A stretch of DNA of 64,000 bases. Source: Marivirga harenae. Its GTDB lineage: Bacteria; Bacteroidota; Bacteroidia; Cytophagales; Cyclobacteriaceae. Of the stretch, positions 17,444 to 24,988 are shown one piece after another. The notes under the pieces were generated by a model, which was not told where the DNA came from, searched no databases, and saw only the letters and a list, made by a program, of their open reading frames with translations. Position 1 is the first letter of the stretch. Each line of letters starts with the position of its first letter. The stretch lies in assembly GCF_030534335.1 (NCBI RefSeq), contig NZ_CP130565.1:2005501-2069500 (forward strand), in the 5' to 3' direction. The position numbers and the translations under genes are program-made.

Positions 17444-17977
17444 ATGATAAAGTTCAAAAGATTTTTCACCTTTTCACTAGCAATTATAGGGTTGTCTAGT
17501 TTAACTGCGATTTCCTGCGAAGATACTGATGATTTATTAAATGTTGATGTGCCCACTGATATAAAGCGTTCATTTGATATTACGACCACTGAGGCAAAAG
17601 ACACCTCATTTACAGAAACTGTAAATCCAAGTGGAGAGGAAATTGATGAATATAAGGACAGGATAATAAATATTTCTGCTAATAAATTAATTATTGATGT
17701 TACGGATAATGGCTCAGAAGGGAATATTGGATCTGGAGAGATTATCTTAATTTCTGAATATGGCGATTTCTCGTTTTTGACGATAGATGACATTAATGAT
17801 CTAGATGGAACACAAATTGATTTGAATGCTGATATACAAGATGCAATTGCGAGAAGCTTGGAAGCTTTTGAACCTTTTGACATTCAATTAGAATTGACAT
17901 CCGATGGAGCTATTAGTTATACTGTTGGAATTACAATAGAAGGGGTAATGACTGTTTCTGCAGTATCATCAAATTAA
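17444..17977 (+). CDS. Lipoprotein of unknown function, paralogue 1
   Basis: I do not recognise the family of this 177-residue protein. It has a lipoprotein-type signal with Cys25 (SLTAISCEDTDD), then an acidic N-terminus with VDVPTDIKRSFDI, and a beta-rich C-terminal domain (GAISYTVGITIEGVMTV). Acidic residues just after the Cys are common in surface-exposed Bacteroidota lipoproteins. It resembles the next gene in signal peptide, Cys position, the VDVPTD motif, length and the C-terminal YTVxxTxE strand, so the two arose by duplication. Both have their own promoter-like sequences. Confidence 0.75.
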   Translation: MIKFKRFFTFSLAIIGLSSLTAISCEDTDDLLNVDVPTDIKRSFDITTTEAKDTSFTETVNPSGEEIDEYKDRIINISANKLIIDVTDNGSEGNIGSGEIILISEYGDFSFLTIDDINDLDGTQIDLNADIQDAIARSLEAFEPFDIQLELTSDGAISYTVGITIEGVMTVSAVSSN

Positions 17978-18119
17978 CAGTGTCAAGAAATAGTATGTCT
18001 CTTAGCTTTTTTTTATTTAATAGGTTTTTTACTTTTTTATTCTATAAACCTTATAATATAAAAATAACCGAAGCTTGTACAAGATTCAATGCTACTGTCT
18101 AACCAATCATGGAATTAAA

Positions 18120-18308
18120 TTAAATTGATTTTTTAAATTGCTCAATCAAGAGCTTTTCTTCTTTTATGGACTTGGGTTTATGCATATTCATACTATTATA
18201 TCCGTCCATTTTAGCAGCCTTTTCAGTATCTGATTGGCTCAAGTCAACCTTTTCTCCTAGTTTTGAGTGGTGTTTATCGAAAAAATAGAATATTTGATTG
18301 GGGTTAAT
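18120..18308 (-). pseudogene. Possible gene remnant in the spacer between the two lipoprotein genes
   Basis: On the minus strand 62 sense codons run from just after a TGA (complement at 18309-18311) to a TAA (complement at 18120-18122). The translation has natural composition, for example SKLGEKVDLSQSDTEKAAKM followed by DGYNSMNMHKPKSIKEEKLL. No start codon lies near its beginning. I read it as a possible C-terminal fragment of a decayed gene. The family is not recognised, and chance is not excluded. The rest of the 17978-18362 spacer holds only AT-rich sequence and a weak hairpin. Confidence 0.3.
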
Positions 18309-18330
18309 TCAATTATCTAATATTAAACTG

Positions 18331-18338
18331 TACTTTTG
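18331..18338 (+). promoter_or_regulatory. -7 element (TACTTTTG) of the second paralogous lipoprotein gene
   Basis: TACTTTTG matches TAnnTTTG exactly, 24 bases before the ATG at 18363, preceded by AAACTG as in the first paralogue. Confidence 0.5.
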
Positions 18339-18362
18339 AACTTTTAAATAAAACTAAAAAAG

Positions 18363-18911
18363 ATGAAAAATATTAAAAAAGTATTGTTGTATGCATTTAC
18401 CTTTGTAGGGATGTTTAGCCTCATGGCTATTTCTTGTGAAGATTTATCAGAGGAAGTTACTGTAGATGTTCCAACTGATTTAACAAAAACTTTTCGAGTA
18501 TCAAGTACAGAAACTGGTACTTTTGAAATTATAGAACAAGTTGATTTGGCATCTGATGAGATTGCTGAAAGACGTGAGCAGATGAAGGATTTCACAGTTG
18601 AGTCTTTTAACTTTGCAGTAGTTGATAACTTAGAAGGAGGCAGTGGTATTCCTACTAATGTAGAGCTTTTGTTCTATGCAGGGGAGAATAGAGTAGGAAC
18701 TGGAACGGGGGTTCTTAGTGGTTCAACATTTGAAGAACAATTAAACAGCCTTAGTGCTGAGTATGTTACTGCTTTGAAACAAGCAGTTGAGCAATATGTA
18801 CTTGATGATGGTACCTTGCTAGAAATTACTCTTGAAGGATATGCAGAGGTTCCAATGGATTATACCGTTACTTTTACTATGGAAGCCACTATTGAAGCTG
18901 GCGTTCAATAA
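18363..18911 (+). CDS. Lipoprotein of unknown function, paralogue 2
   Basis: This 182-residue protein has a lipoprotein-type signal with Cys25 (SLMAISCEDLSEE), a VDVPTDLTKTFRV segment, a region around residues 55-100 with alternating charged and hydrophobic residues, and a C-terminal strand MDYTVTFTMEATIEAG. It is a diverged copy of the preceding lipoprotein: both have Cys25, AISCED, VDVPTD, a central helix with Ile-Glu-Glu spacing and the same terminal strand. No enzyme motif is seen. A surface or periplasmic structural role is only a guess. A clear terminator follows. Confidence 0.75.
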   Translation: MKNIKKVLLYAFTFVGMFSLMAISCEDLSEEVTVDVPTDLTKTFRVSSTETGTFEIIEQVDLASDEIAERREQMKDFTVESFNFAVVDNLEGGSGIPTNVELLFYAGENRVGTGTGVLSGSTFEEQLNSLSAEYVTALKQAVEQYVLDDGTLLEITLEGYAEVPMDYTVTFTMEATIEAGVQ

Positions 18912-18931
18912 AAATTTGTAAATTATTGTTT

Positions 18932-18964
18932 AAAACCTGTTTTCAAGCTGAGAGCAGGTTTTTT
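18932..18964 (+). terminator. Rho-independent terminator after the second lipoprotein gene
   Basis: Arms AAAACCTG and CAGGTTTT pair around a 15-base loop and run into a T tract at the end. It lies 21 bases past the stop codon and just before the convergent methyltransferase gene, so it may stop transcription from both sides. Confidence 0.75.
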
Positions 18965-18968
18965 ATGC

Positions 18969-19709
18969 CTACTGATTTCTAAAAACATTATCACAAATTA
19001 TAGCAGTAGCCATTGCGGCATTCAATGATTCAGCTTTTCCAATTCTTGGAATGGTGATCTTATCTGCAATAAATGAAATAAGTTCTGAATCAATTCCGTG
19101 TGATTCATTCCCAATTATCAGAAGTCCATTTGTGTCAAAATTAACTTGATGTACATTTTTTCCTTCCAATAAAGCACCATAAATCTTTCTACTACTATTT
19201 TCAGCTAAGAATTCTTTCAAATCTCTTCGATACAAATAAGTCCTGAAAATGGAACCCATGGAAGCGCTAATCACTTTTGGGTTGTAAAATTCCGCTGTGG
19301 TTGCGGAGCAAATAATGTTTTTGATGCCGTACCAATCTGCTAATCTGATAATAGTGCCTAAATTTCCTGGGTCTCTTATGTCATCTAATACTAAATCAAA
19401 GCCCTTGGATTTGTATGTTGGAGGCATTTGATCATGTGCCACCACTAGTGCATCAGTATTGCTTTGAAATGTTCCTAAACCTCTTAATTCTTTTTCTTTT
19501 ATAATAATTGGTTCGACCTTTGCATTATTGAGTTCTAGTTGAAACTTTTTCAAAAAAGCTTCTGTAACAATTAAATCTTTTATTTTACAGGAAGAATTTA
19601 ATAATTCAAGGGTATTTTTGGCTCCTTCAACTATAAATAGCCCTTCTTTCTGCCGGAATTTCTTTAATTGAAGAGATTTGATGAACTTTGTATGAGTCTT
19701 AGTAAGCAT
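18969..19709 (-). CDS. TrmH/SpoU-family RNA 2'-O-methyltransferase
   Basis: This 246-residue protein has an N-terminal L30e-like substrate-binding domain (about 1-90) and a SPOUT knot. The three SpoU motifs are visible: DDIRDPGNLGTIIRLADWYG (motif 1, near 115-135), GNESHGI (motif 2, near 198-204) and IPRIGKAESLNAAMATAI (motif 3, near 218-235). The enzyme methylates ribose 2'-OH in rRNA or tRNA, and the exact target cannot be assigned. Only 20 bases separate its start from that of the divergent tamL gene. In many Bacteroidota this methyltransferase gene borders tamL. Confidence 0.9.
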   Translation of the reverse strand: MLTKTHTKFIKSLQLKKFRQKEGLFIVEGAKNTLELLNSSCKIKDLIVTEAFLKKFQLELNNAKVEPIIIKEKELRGLGTFQSNTDALVVAHDQMPPTYKSKGFDLVLDDIRDPGNLGTIIRLADWYGIKNIICSATTAEFYNPKVISASMGSIFRTYLYRRDLKEFLAENSSRKIYGALLEGKNVHQVNFDTNGLLIIGNESHGIDSELISFIADKITIPRIGKAESLNAAMATAIICDNVFRNQ

Positions 19710-19729
19710 TTATTTCGATAGCACTGAAA

Positions 19730-22156
19730 TTGAATATAAAATTAATAAAATCCTTTCTGCTGAGCAGTATCATTTTTTTCACTTCTTGTGTGGGCACAAG
19801 CTATTTGAAAAATGATGAGAAACTTCTCTTTAAACAGAAAATTAAAGGTAATGAAAATATTTCTTCCGATCGACTGGAAAATTTATACAATCAGAAAGCA
19901 AACAGTCGAATTCTATTATTGCCTATTTCACCTTATGTAGCCTTATACGAAACTGGACTGCAGTATTATGACCCCGAAGAAATCCAAGTAGAAAAAGAAG
20001 TTGTGCTAGAGGAATTGCAGGGGAAGATCACCGAAGCGCGAGAAGCTGAGAAATTCAATAAAGCCACTCGATTAGAAAGAAAATTAAATAAAAAGAACGA
20101 TAAGTTTTCAACGCTTTTAGAAGATGGTAATCTTTTTATGAGGTGGGGAGAGCCTTTGGCAATTTTTGATTCTTCGGCTACTAAGCAAACGAAAAATCAA
20201 ATTCAACTTTTCTTGGAATCTAAAGGCTTTTTTGATGCAGAAGTTGGCTATGAAGTGAAATATAAGGGAATAAAAAATAAGAGAGCAAATGTAACTTATA
20301 ATATAGCTGAAAGAGAATCCTATATTATAGATACTATTATTTATAATACCGGAGGTAATAAAGTAATGATGAGTGTTTTGGTAGGTGGGAAAAGAAATAG
20401 TTTGATAAAAGCTGGTGACATTTACGACCAAAGTAAATTGACCGCGGAAAGGGAGAGAATAGAAAACATTATGAAAAATAATGGATATTATACTTTTTCT
20501 AGACAATTTGTGGAGTACAACGTTTATCGCGACCCAGACACCACTAATTTAGCATTAGAAATAATCATTAATAAACCTCAAGATGCTAAAAATCATAAGC
20601 GATACAAATTAGATAAAGTCAATTTCACTACTGACGTAAACACGCAAGTAGGTGGAGCTAATAGGACTGAAGAAAAGGTCAATTCTATCAATTATTTTTA
20701 CTATGATTATTCTTATCGAAAGAAGATTCTTGATCAGAGAGTCTTCATTAGGCCAAATGAATTTTATAGCCTAGAAAAGACACTTAATACGCAGCGCCAA
20801 TTAGCCAATTTAGATATGTTCCGCTTTGTGAATATTAAGTACGATACAGCGGGAGGCGACTTTGTAGCTAACATATTTACAAGTCCTTTAGATAAATTTC
20901 AGTTGAGCAATGAAATTGGAGTCAATGTTAACGTGACCTTTGGATTGCCTGGGCCTTTTTATAATGTTTCCTTAAAGAACAGAAACCCTTTTAAAGGAGC
21001 AGAAGTTATGGAGCTATCAGGGAGATTAGGGTTTGAAGGAGTAGCCAATATTTCAGATCAGACCGATGTGACTACTGCCACTGAAGCTAGGGCAAATTTG
21101 TCATTTACATTTCCTCATTTTTTATTTCCTCTTGGGACTCAGCTCAAGTCTAGATTTGCTTTATTGAATCCTAAGACCAAAACTGGTTTAGGTTTCAATT
21201 TCACAGATAGACCAGAGTATGTAAGAAGCAATTTAAATGGATCATTTGGTTATTCTTGGCAAAATAAAATGCGATGGATTTTTGATTTGACTGTATCTGA
21301 TATAAATCTTATAGAGTCAGATTTACAAGAGGAATTTATTAGGGCTTTAGAAGAGCAAACTACTTTTGGCAGACAGCTAAGTAGGTCGTTTTTGCCTTCA
21401 TTTGTTTCAAGCAGCTCAATTACTATTTCCAAAAATTTCAATAACTATGGCCAAGCCCAAAGTAGAGCTAGTTTTATTAAATTCTTTGGTGAAACCGGGG
21501 GTAATTTATTGAATATTAATGCTATCGGAGAGCAAGTTAATCAATCATCATTGGAGTATTTCCAGTTTATTAAAGCTTCCTTAGATTATAGGACCTATAT
21601 ACCTTATGGAAAGAAAAGTACGTTTGCCTACCGCTTTAATGTGGGTTTTGCGAAACCCTATGGAGAGTTTTCACAAGATGTTTTACCTTATGAGAAATAT
21701 TATTTTGCTGGGGGTAGTAACAGTATTCGGGCTTGGGCACCTAGGAGGTTGGGGCCGGGAAGTTTTGTTGATACAGATGATGAAGGGAATTTTTTATATA
21801 ACATCGAGCGACCAGGAGAAATAATTTTCGAAACCAGTGTAGAAGTAAGAAGAAACTTGATCAACTTTTTGGATGGTGCTTTCTTTATTGATGCAGGAAA
21901 TGTATGGTCTTTTTCAGATAATGATGAGCCTGGTAGTGATTTTCAATGGGATAGGTTTTATAACGAAATAGCAATTGGAACAGGAGTAGGATTACGAGTC
22001 GATTTTTCGTTCCTAATATTACGATTTGATTTTGCTTTCAAATTGTACGATCCTGCAAGAGATTCGGGAGACAGGTGGACCATAAGCGAATGGAACTTGG
22101 GGACAAGGTCAAATTACGGGCCAGCACTCAACATTGGAATTGGTTACCCCTTTTGA
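19730..22156 (+). CDS. tamL: TamL, lipidated BamA/TamA-like outer-membrane assembly protein
   Basis: This 808-residue protein has a lipoprotein signal with Cys20 (IIFFTSCVGTSYL), POTRA-like domains through about residue 400, and a C-terminal Omp85 barrel with the RGxx-type lid region (FAGGSNSIRAWAPRRLGPGS) and a final strand GPALNIGIGYPF. Lipidated TamA homologues in Bacteroidota are called TamL and work with TamB in outer-membrane assembly or lipid transport. The start must be TTG: no in-frame ATG lies near the signal peptide. No tamB follows here, although it often does in related genomes. The gene overlaps the convergent coiled-coil gene by 13 bases. Confidence 0.9.
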   Translation: MNIKLIKSFLLSSIIFFTSCVGTSYLKNDEKLLFKQKIKGNENISSDRLENLYNQKANSRILLLPISPYVALYETGLQYYDPEEIQVEKEVVLEELQGKITEAREAEKFNKATRLERKLNKKNDKFSTLLEDGNLFMRWGEPLAIFDSSATKQTKNQIQLFLESKGFFDAEVGYEVKYKGIKNKRANVTYNIAERESYIIDTIIYNTGGNKVMMSVLVGGKRNSLIKAGDIYDQSKLTAERERIENIMKNNGYYTFSRQFVEYNVYRDPDTTNLALEIIINKPQDAKNHKRYKLDKVNFTTDVNTQVGGANRTEEKVNSINYFYYDYSYRKKILDQRVFIRPNEFYSLEKTLNTQRQLANLDMFRFVNIKYDTAGGDFVANIFTSPLDKFQLSNEIGVNVNVTFGLPGPFYNVSLKNRNPFKGAEVMELSGRLGFEGVANISDQTDVTTATEARANLSFTFPHFLFPLGTQLKSRFALLNPKTKTGLGFNFTDRPEYVRSNLNGSFGYSWQNKMRWIFDLTVSDINLIESDLQEEFIRALEEQTTFGRQLSRSFLPSFVSSSSITISKNFNNYGQAQSRASFIKFFGETGGNLLNINAIGEQVNQSSLEYFQFIKASLDYRTYIPYGKKSTFAYRFNVGFAKPYGEFSQDVLPYEKYYFAGGSNSIRAWAPRRLGPGSFVDTDDEGNFLYNIERPGEIIFETSVEVRRNLINFLDGAFFIDAGNVWSFSDNDEPGSDFQWDRFYNEIAIGTGVGLRVDFSFLILRFDFAFKLYDPARDSGDRWTISEWNLGTRSNYGPALNIGIGYPF

Positions 22157-22422
22157 TTGTTCTTTTTCCGAAAGATGTTTTTAATATCTTCGAAAGATTC
22201 TTCAAAGCTATTCGCTAAGTCTTTAAAGACCTCTTTATTGTCTTCTGTAAATCGATCAAAATCCTTTTCAAGTGATTCCTTATTTCTTTTCAGTTCTTGC
22301 AATCGCTCTTTTAATTCCAGTTTATCTGAAATATTACTTTGGCTAATCTCTGAAAACAGACTATCAATTTTTTTTCCCGCTTTGCTGAAAAATTCTTCAG
22401 CCTTACCTTTTTTGTATTCCAT
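22144..22422 (-). CDS. Small coiled-coil protein of unknown function
   Basis: This 92-residue, highly charged protein has no signal peptide or membrane segment. Heptad-like helices run through most of its length (DKLELKERLQELKRNKESLE, DLANSFEESFEDIKNIF). I favour this frame over the opposite-strand frame because its composition is that of a soluble helical protein. It is convergent with tamL and overlaps the tamL end by 13 bases. No function can be assigned. Cytoplasmic scaffolding or stress proteins of this size occur in Bacteroidota. Confidence 0.65.
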   Translation of the reverse strand: MEYKKGKAEEFFSKAGKKIDSLFSEISQSNISDKLELKERLQELKRNKESLEKDFDRFTEDNKEVFKDLANSFEESFEDIKNIFRKKNNQKG

Positions 22423-22514
22423 AGTACTTGATTTTCAAATCGTACTTAAAGTTAATAAATTATATGATTGAATTTGAAAATCATATTTACTAAAATCTTA
22501 AAAGGGAGATAATT

Positions 22515-22997
22515 TCACTTGCTTTCTTTACTGTTTTTTTGCTCTTTTAAAAACCATTCAGGTGTTCTTTTTTTATACCATTGCATAATGCCAAAGCTGA
22601 GAAAAAAACCTGATCCAGCACCTTCCATTATGATAATAAATGAAATAAGAAAGGCATTAAGGTAATTGCCGAATGGCTCAACTTCTTTTATTTCCTGCAA
22701 AAATTCGGGGTTTGATAGTAAGTATATGAAAATGAAAATAGCAAATGCCAATGATGAACTGACAGCTGTCAACATACCAGTGCCAATCCCTTTAAAATAG
22801 TCGAAGTTCTCGTTCTTTTTTTTAATTGATTTGATGGAGAAGAAAACCCCAGCTCCCATGATGATGATGTTTAAAGCGCGAAGCTCTAAATTATGTTCTA
22901 ACCCAATAGCATTCATAATCAAAAAATAAGCTGTAAGTCCAATGAAAACCAGTATCCCACCTAAAAGTCCGTTGTATTCAATTGAATCTTTTCTCAT
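22515..22997 (-). CDS. DUF4199 membrane protein
   Basis: This 160-residue protein has four hydrophobic helices at about 10-28, 38-53, 70-92 and 110-135, and matches the DUF4199 pattern: NGLLGGILVFIGLTAYFLIM near the N-terminus and a YFKGIGTGMLTAV stretch near residue 70. DUF4199 proteins are four-helix inner-membrane proteins of unknown function limited largely to Bacteroidota. It is divergent from the small lipoprotein-cmk-ispH run. Confidence 0.85.
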   Translation of the reverse strand: MRKDSIEYNGLLGGILVFIGLTAYFLIMNAIGLEHNLELRALNIIIMGAGVFFSIKSIKKKNENFDYFKGIGTGMLTAVSSSLAFAIFIFIYLLSNPEFLQEIKEVEPFGNYLNAFLISFIIIMEGAGSGFFLSFGIMQWYKKRTPEWFLKEQKNSKESK

Positions 22998-23097
22998 AGT
23001 TTTATATTTTTTTGTTTATATACAACACGTGATATTTTCAATTGTTGTTATTATTTATATTTCATCTAATATTCCATTAAATTCCTTCCGTATCTTG

Positions 23098-23105
23098 TAT
23101 ATTTG
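23098..23105 (+). promoter_or_regulatory. -7 element (TATATTTG) of the small lipoprotein-cmk-ispH run
   Basis: TATATTTG matches TAnnTTTG exactly and lies 27 bases before the ATG at 23133. The -33 region is not clear. Confidence 0.5.
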
Positions 23106-23132
23106 CGTTAGGAATTTCAATGAAACGAATAG

Positions 23133-23270
23133 ATGCTTAGAAAAGCGATAGTATTAAAGATCTTCACTTTATTGATAATTGGTTTACTTTTGTCTGCCTG
23201 TGCCAACAATGGAGGACGTAAATCAATGCCTAAAAAGAAACCATTGCCTTGTCCAGTAAAAGATTGTTAA
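23133..23270 (+). CDS. Very small lipoprotein (45 residues)
   Basis: An ATG at 23133 opens a 45-codon frame ending with TAA at 23268-23270. The product has a basic N-terminus (MLRKAIVLK), a hydrophobic core, a lipobox LLSAC with Cys23, and a mature part of 23 residues ending KKKPLPCPVKDC. The mature peptide is basic and carries two further cysteines, and the KPLPCPVKDC-like tail is one I associate with short lipoproteins in this phylum. It precedes cmk by one base, so it is cotranscribed. Its function is unknown. Confidence 0.7.
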   Translation: MLRKAIVLKIFTLLIIGLLLSACANNGGRKSMPKKKPLPCPVKDC

Positions 23271-23271
23271 A

Positions 23272-23961
23272 ATGCGCAAAATAGTAATAGCCATAGATGG
23301 ATTTTCAGCTTGCGGGAAAAGCAGTACTGCCAAGGAAGTGGCAAGTCAGCTAGGGTATAGTTACATTGACTCAGGTGCTATGTACAGAGCAGTGACTTTG
23401 TATTTTCATCAGAACTACGTGAACATTGATAATTCAAAGGAAATAGTAAAAGCGATTGAAGAAATCAAGATTTCATTTCAATTTAATGAACGAAGAGCTT
23501 CTAGTGAAACTTATTTGAATGGGTTAAACGTTGAGGAGGAGATAAGGAAAATGTATATCTCAAATAAAGTTAGCGAGGTGAGTGCCATACCTGAAGTAAG
23601 AAGAAATATGGTCAGCCAGCAGCGAAAATTGGGGAAGAAAAAAGGAGTAGTGATGGATGGCAGAGATATTGGTTCCAATGTTTTTCCAGATGCGGAATTA
23701 AAAATCTTTATGAAAGCTGACTTGGCCGTTAGGGCTGAAAGAAGGCAAAAAGAATTATTGGAAAAAGATCAGTTAATTCCTATCCCAGAAATAGAAGAAA
23801 ACTTATTGGCACGAGATAAAATGGATTCGGAAAGAAAGGAAAATCCATTGATAGTTCCTGAGGATGCTTATATTTTAGATTCAAGCGAAATTACTTTGCC
23901 GGAGCAAGTAGAATATGTCTTGCAATTGGCGACAGAAAAAATGATTAAATATGATGGGTAA
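23272..23961 (+). CDS. cmk: Cytidylate kinase
   Basis: This 229-residue cytoplasmic enzyme phosphorylates CMP and dCMP with ATP. The P-loop is IDGFSACGKSSTAKEVA (about 6-22), and the nucleotide-monophosphate region has YIDSGAMYRAVTLY (about 31-44) and the MDGRDIGSNVFPDA stretch (about 126-139), followed by the RAERRQKEL lid region. The length is normal. It starts one base after the small lipoprotein stop and overlaps ispH by 11 bases, a common cmk-ispH arrangement in Bacteroidota. Confidence 0.96.
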   Translation: MRKIVIAIDGFSACGKSSTAKEVASQLGYSYIDSGAMYRAVTLYFHQNYVNIDNSKEIVKAIEEIKISFQFNERRASSETYLNGLNVEEEIRKMYISNKVSEVSAIPEVRRNMVSQQRKLGKKKGVVMDGRDIGSNVFPDAELKIFMKADLAVRAERRQKELLEKDQLIPIPEIEENLLARDKMDSERKENPLIVPEDAYILDSSEITLPEQVEYVLQLATEKMIKYDG

Positions 23962-24868
23962 TTTAAAAGTAACCATAGATCACGATTCCGGATATTGTTT
24001 TGGTGTAGAGTATGCCATACGTATGGCAGAAGATGCAATGGAAGAGGCCGGAAAATTATATTGCTTGGGTGATATAGTCCATAATGATATGGAAGTCAAA
24101 AGGCTATATGAAAAAGGGCTAAGAGTCATCAATTACGAAGATTTAAAGGATTTGCAAGACTGTAAGGTTTTAATTAGGGCACATGGCGAGCCTCCGGAAA
24201 CCTACAGGATTGCAATGGAGAACAATATTGAACTTATTGATGCCAGTTGCCCTGTAGTACTAAAATTACAGAACAGAGTAAAAAATGCACACGATAAAAT
24301 GTGTTCAGACAACGGACAGATTGTTATTTATGGTAAAAAAGGTCATGCGGAAGTGACTGGTTTGGATGGGCAAACCAATGGAAATGCTATCATAGTAATG
24401 GATGACTCAGATTTGGAGAAAATAGATTTTAGTAGGCCTGTAACACTGTTTAGCCAAACTACTAAAAGTACCAAGGGCTTTTATGATATCAAAAAGAAAA
24501 TTGAAGATAGACTTAAAATACAACAGGCTGCAGAGGAAGGACAAGCCGCCACTCTGAATGCTAATGATAGTATTTGCAGGCAGGTTTCTAACAGAGAACC
24601 AAAATTGTTAGAGTTTTCAAAACAGCATGATGTAATACTGTTCGTAAGTGGTAAAAAGAGCTCCAACGGTAAGGCTTTATATCAGGTTTGTAAATCTCAA
24701 AATTCAAATAGTTACTTTATTGAAAGCGAAGAGGAGTTGAATCTAAGTTGGTTTGAAGGTATAGAGAGGGTAGGGATTTGCGGAGCAACTTCTACACCAA
24801 TGTGGCTAATGGAAAAAGTAAAAAATTTTGTGGAAAATATTGAACACGAAAGCCTTGTAAGCTGTTAA
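23951..24868 (+). CDS. ispH: 4-hydroxy-3-methylbut-2-enyl diphosphate reductase
   Basis: This 305-residue iron-sulfur enzyme catalyses the last step of the MEP isoprenoid pathway, giving IPP and DMAPP. The three cluster cysteines are present: Cys16 in GYCFGVEYA, Cys100 in DASCPVV and Cys209 in NDSICRQVSNRE. A further CGATSTPMWL near residue 277 corresponds to the C-terminal substrate-binding loop. The start is ATG-ATG inside the cmk end. Its presence indicates isoprenoid synthesis by the MEP route, used for menaquinone and undecaprenyl phosphate. Confidence 0.96.
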   Translation: MMGNLKVTIDHDSGYCFGVEYAIRMAEDAMEEAGKLYCLGDIVHNDMEVKRLYEKGLRVINYEDLKDLQDCKVLIRAHGEPPETYRIAMENNIELIDASCPVVLKLQNRVKNAHDKMCSDNGQIVIYGKKGHAEVTGLDGQTNGNAIIVMDDSDLEKIDFSRPVTLFSQTTKSTKGFYDIKKKIEDRLKIQQAAEEGQAATLNANDSICRQVSNREPKLLEFSKQHDVILFVSGKKSSNGKALYQVCKSQNSNSYFIESEEELNLSWFEGIERVGICGATSTPMWLMEKVKNFVENIEHESLVSC

Positions 24869-24942
24869 GCAGAAAGTTTCAGTTTGATTAAATTAAGTGG
24901 AGTATTATTATATTAAAAGATTTTTTTTAGAAAAATAATTCT

Positions 24943-24950
24943 TAATTTTG
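24943..24950 (+). promoter_or_regulatory. Candidate -7 element (TAATTTTG) of the nqr operon
   Basis: TAATTTTG matches TAnnTTTG exactly and is 38 bases before the chosen nqrA ATG at 24989. A T-rich stretch at 24921-24928 occupies the -33 region without a clear TTTG. Confidence 0.45.
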
Positions 24951-24988
24951 CCTCAATTTCAAATAAGGGTTCATTGTTAAACAAAGAC

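Noticed and set aside
22157-22471. Plus-strand frame of 104 codons opposite the coiled-coil gene
   Set aside because: Its translation is rich in Phe, Leu and Ser as expected from the complement of a Lys/Glu-rich helical gene. The minus-strand frame reads as a normal soluble protein.
24974-24988. TTG as the start of nqrA
   Set aside because: The frame is open to 24974, but ATG 24989 gives the typical MSHTIKLKKGF start, and the TTG would add LNKD residues not usual in NqrA.
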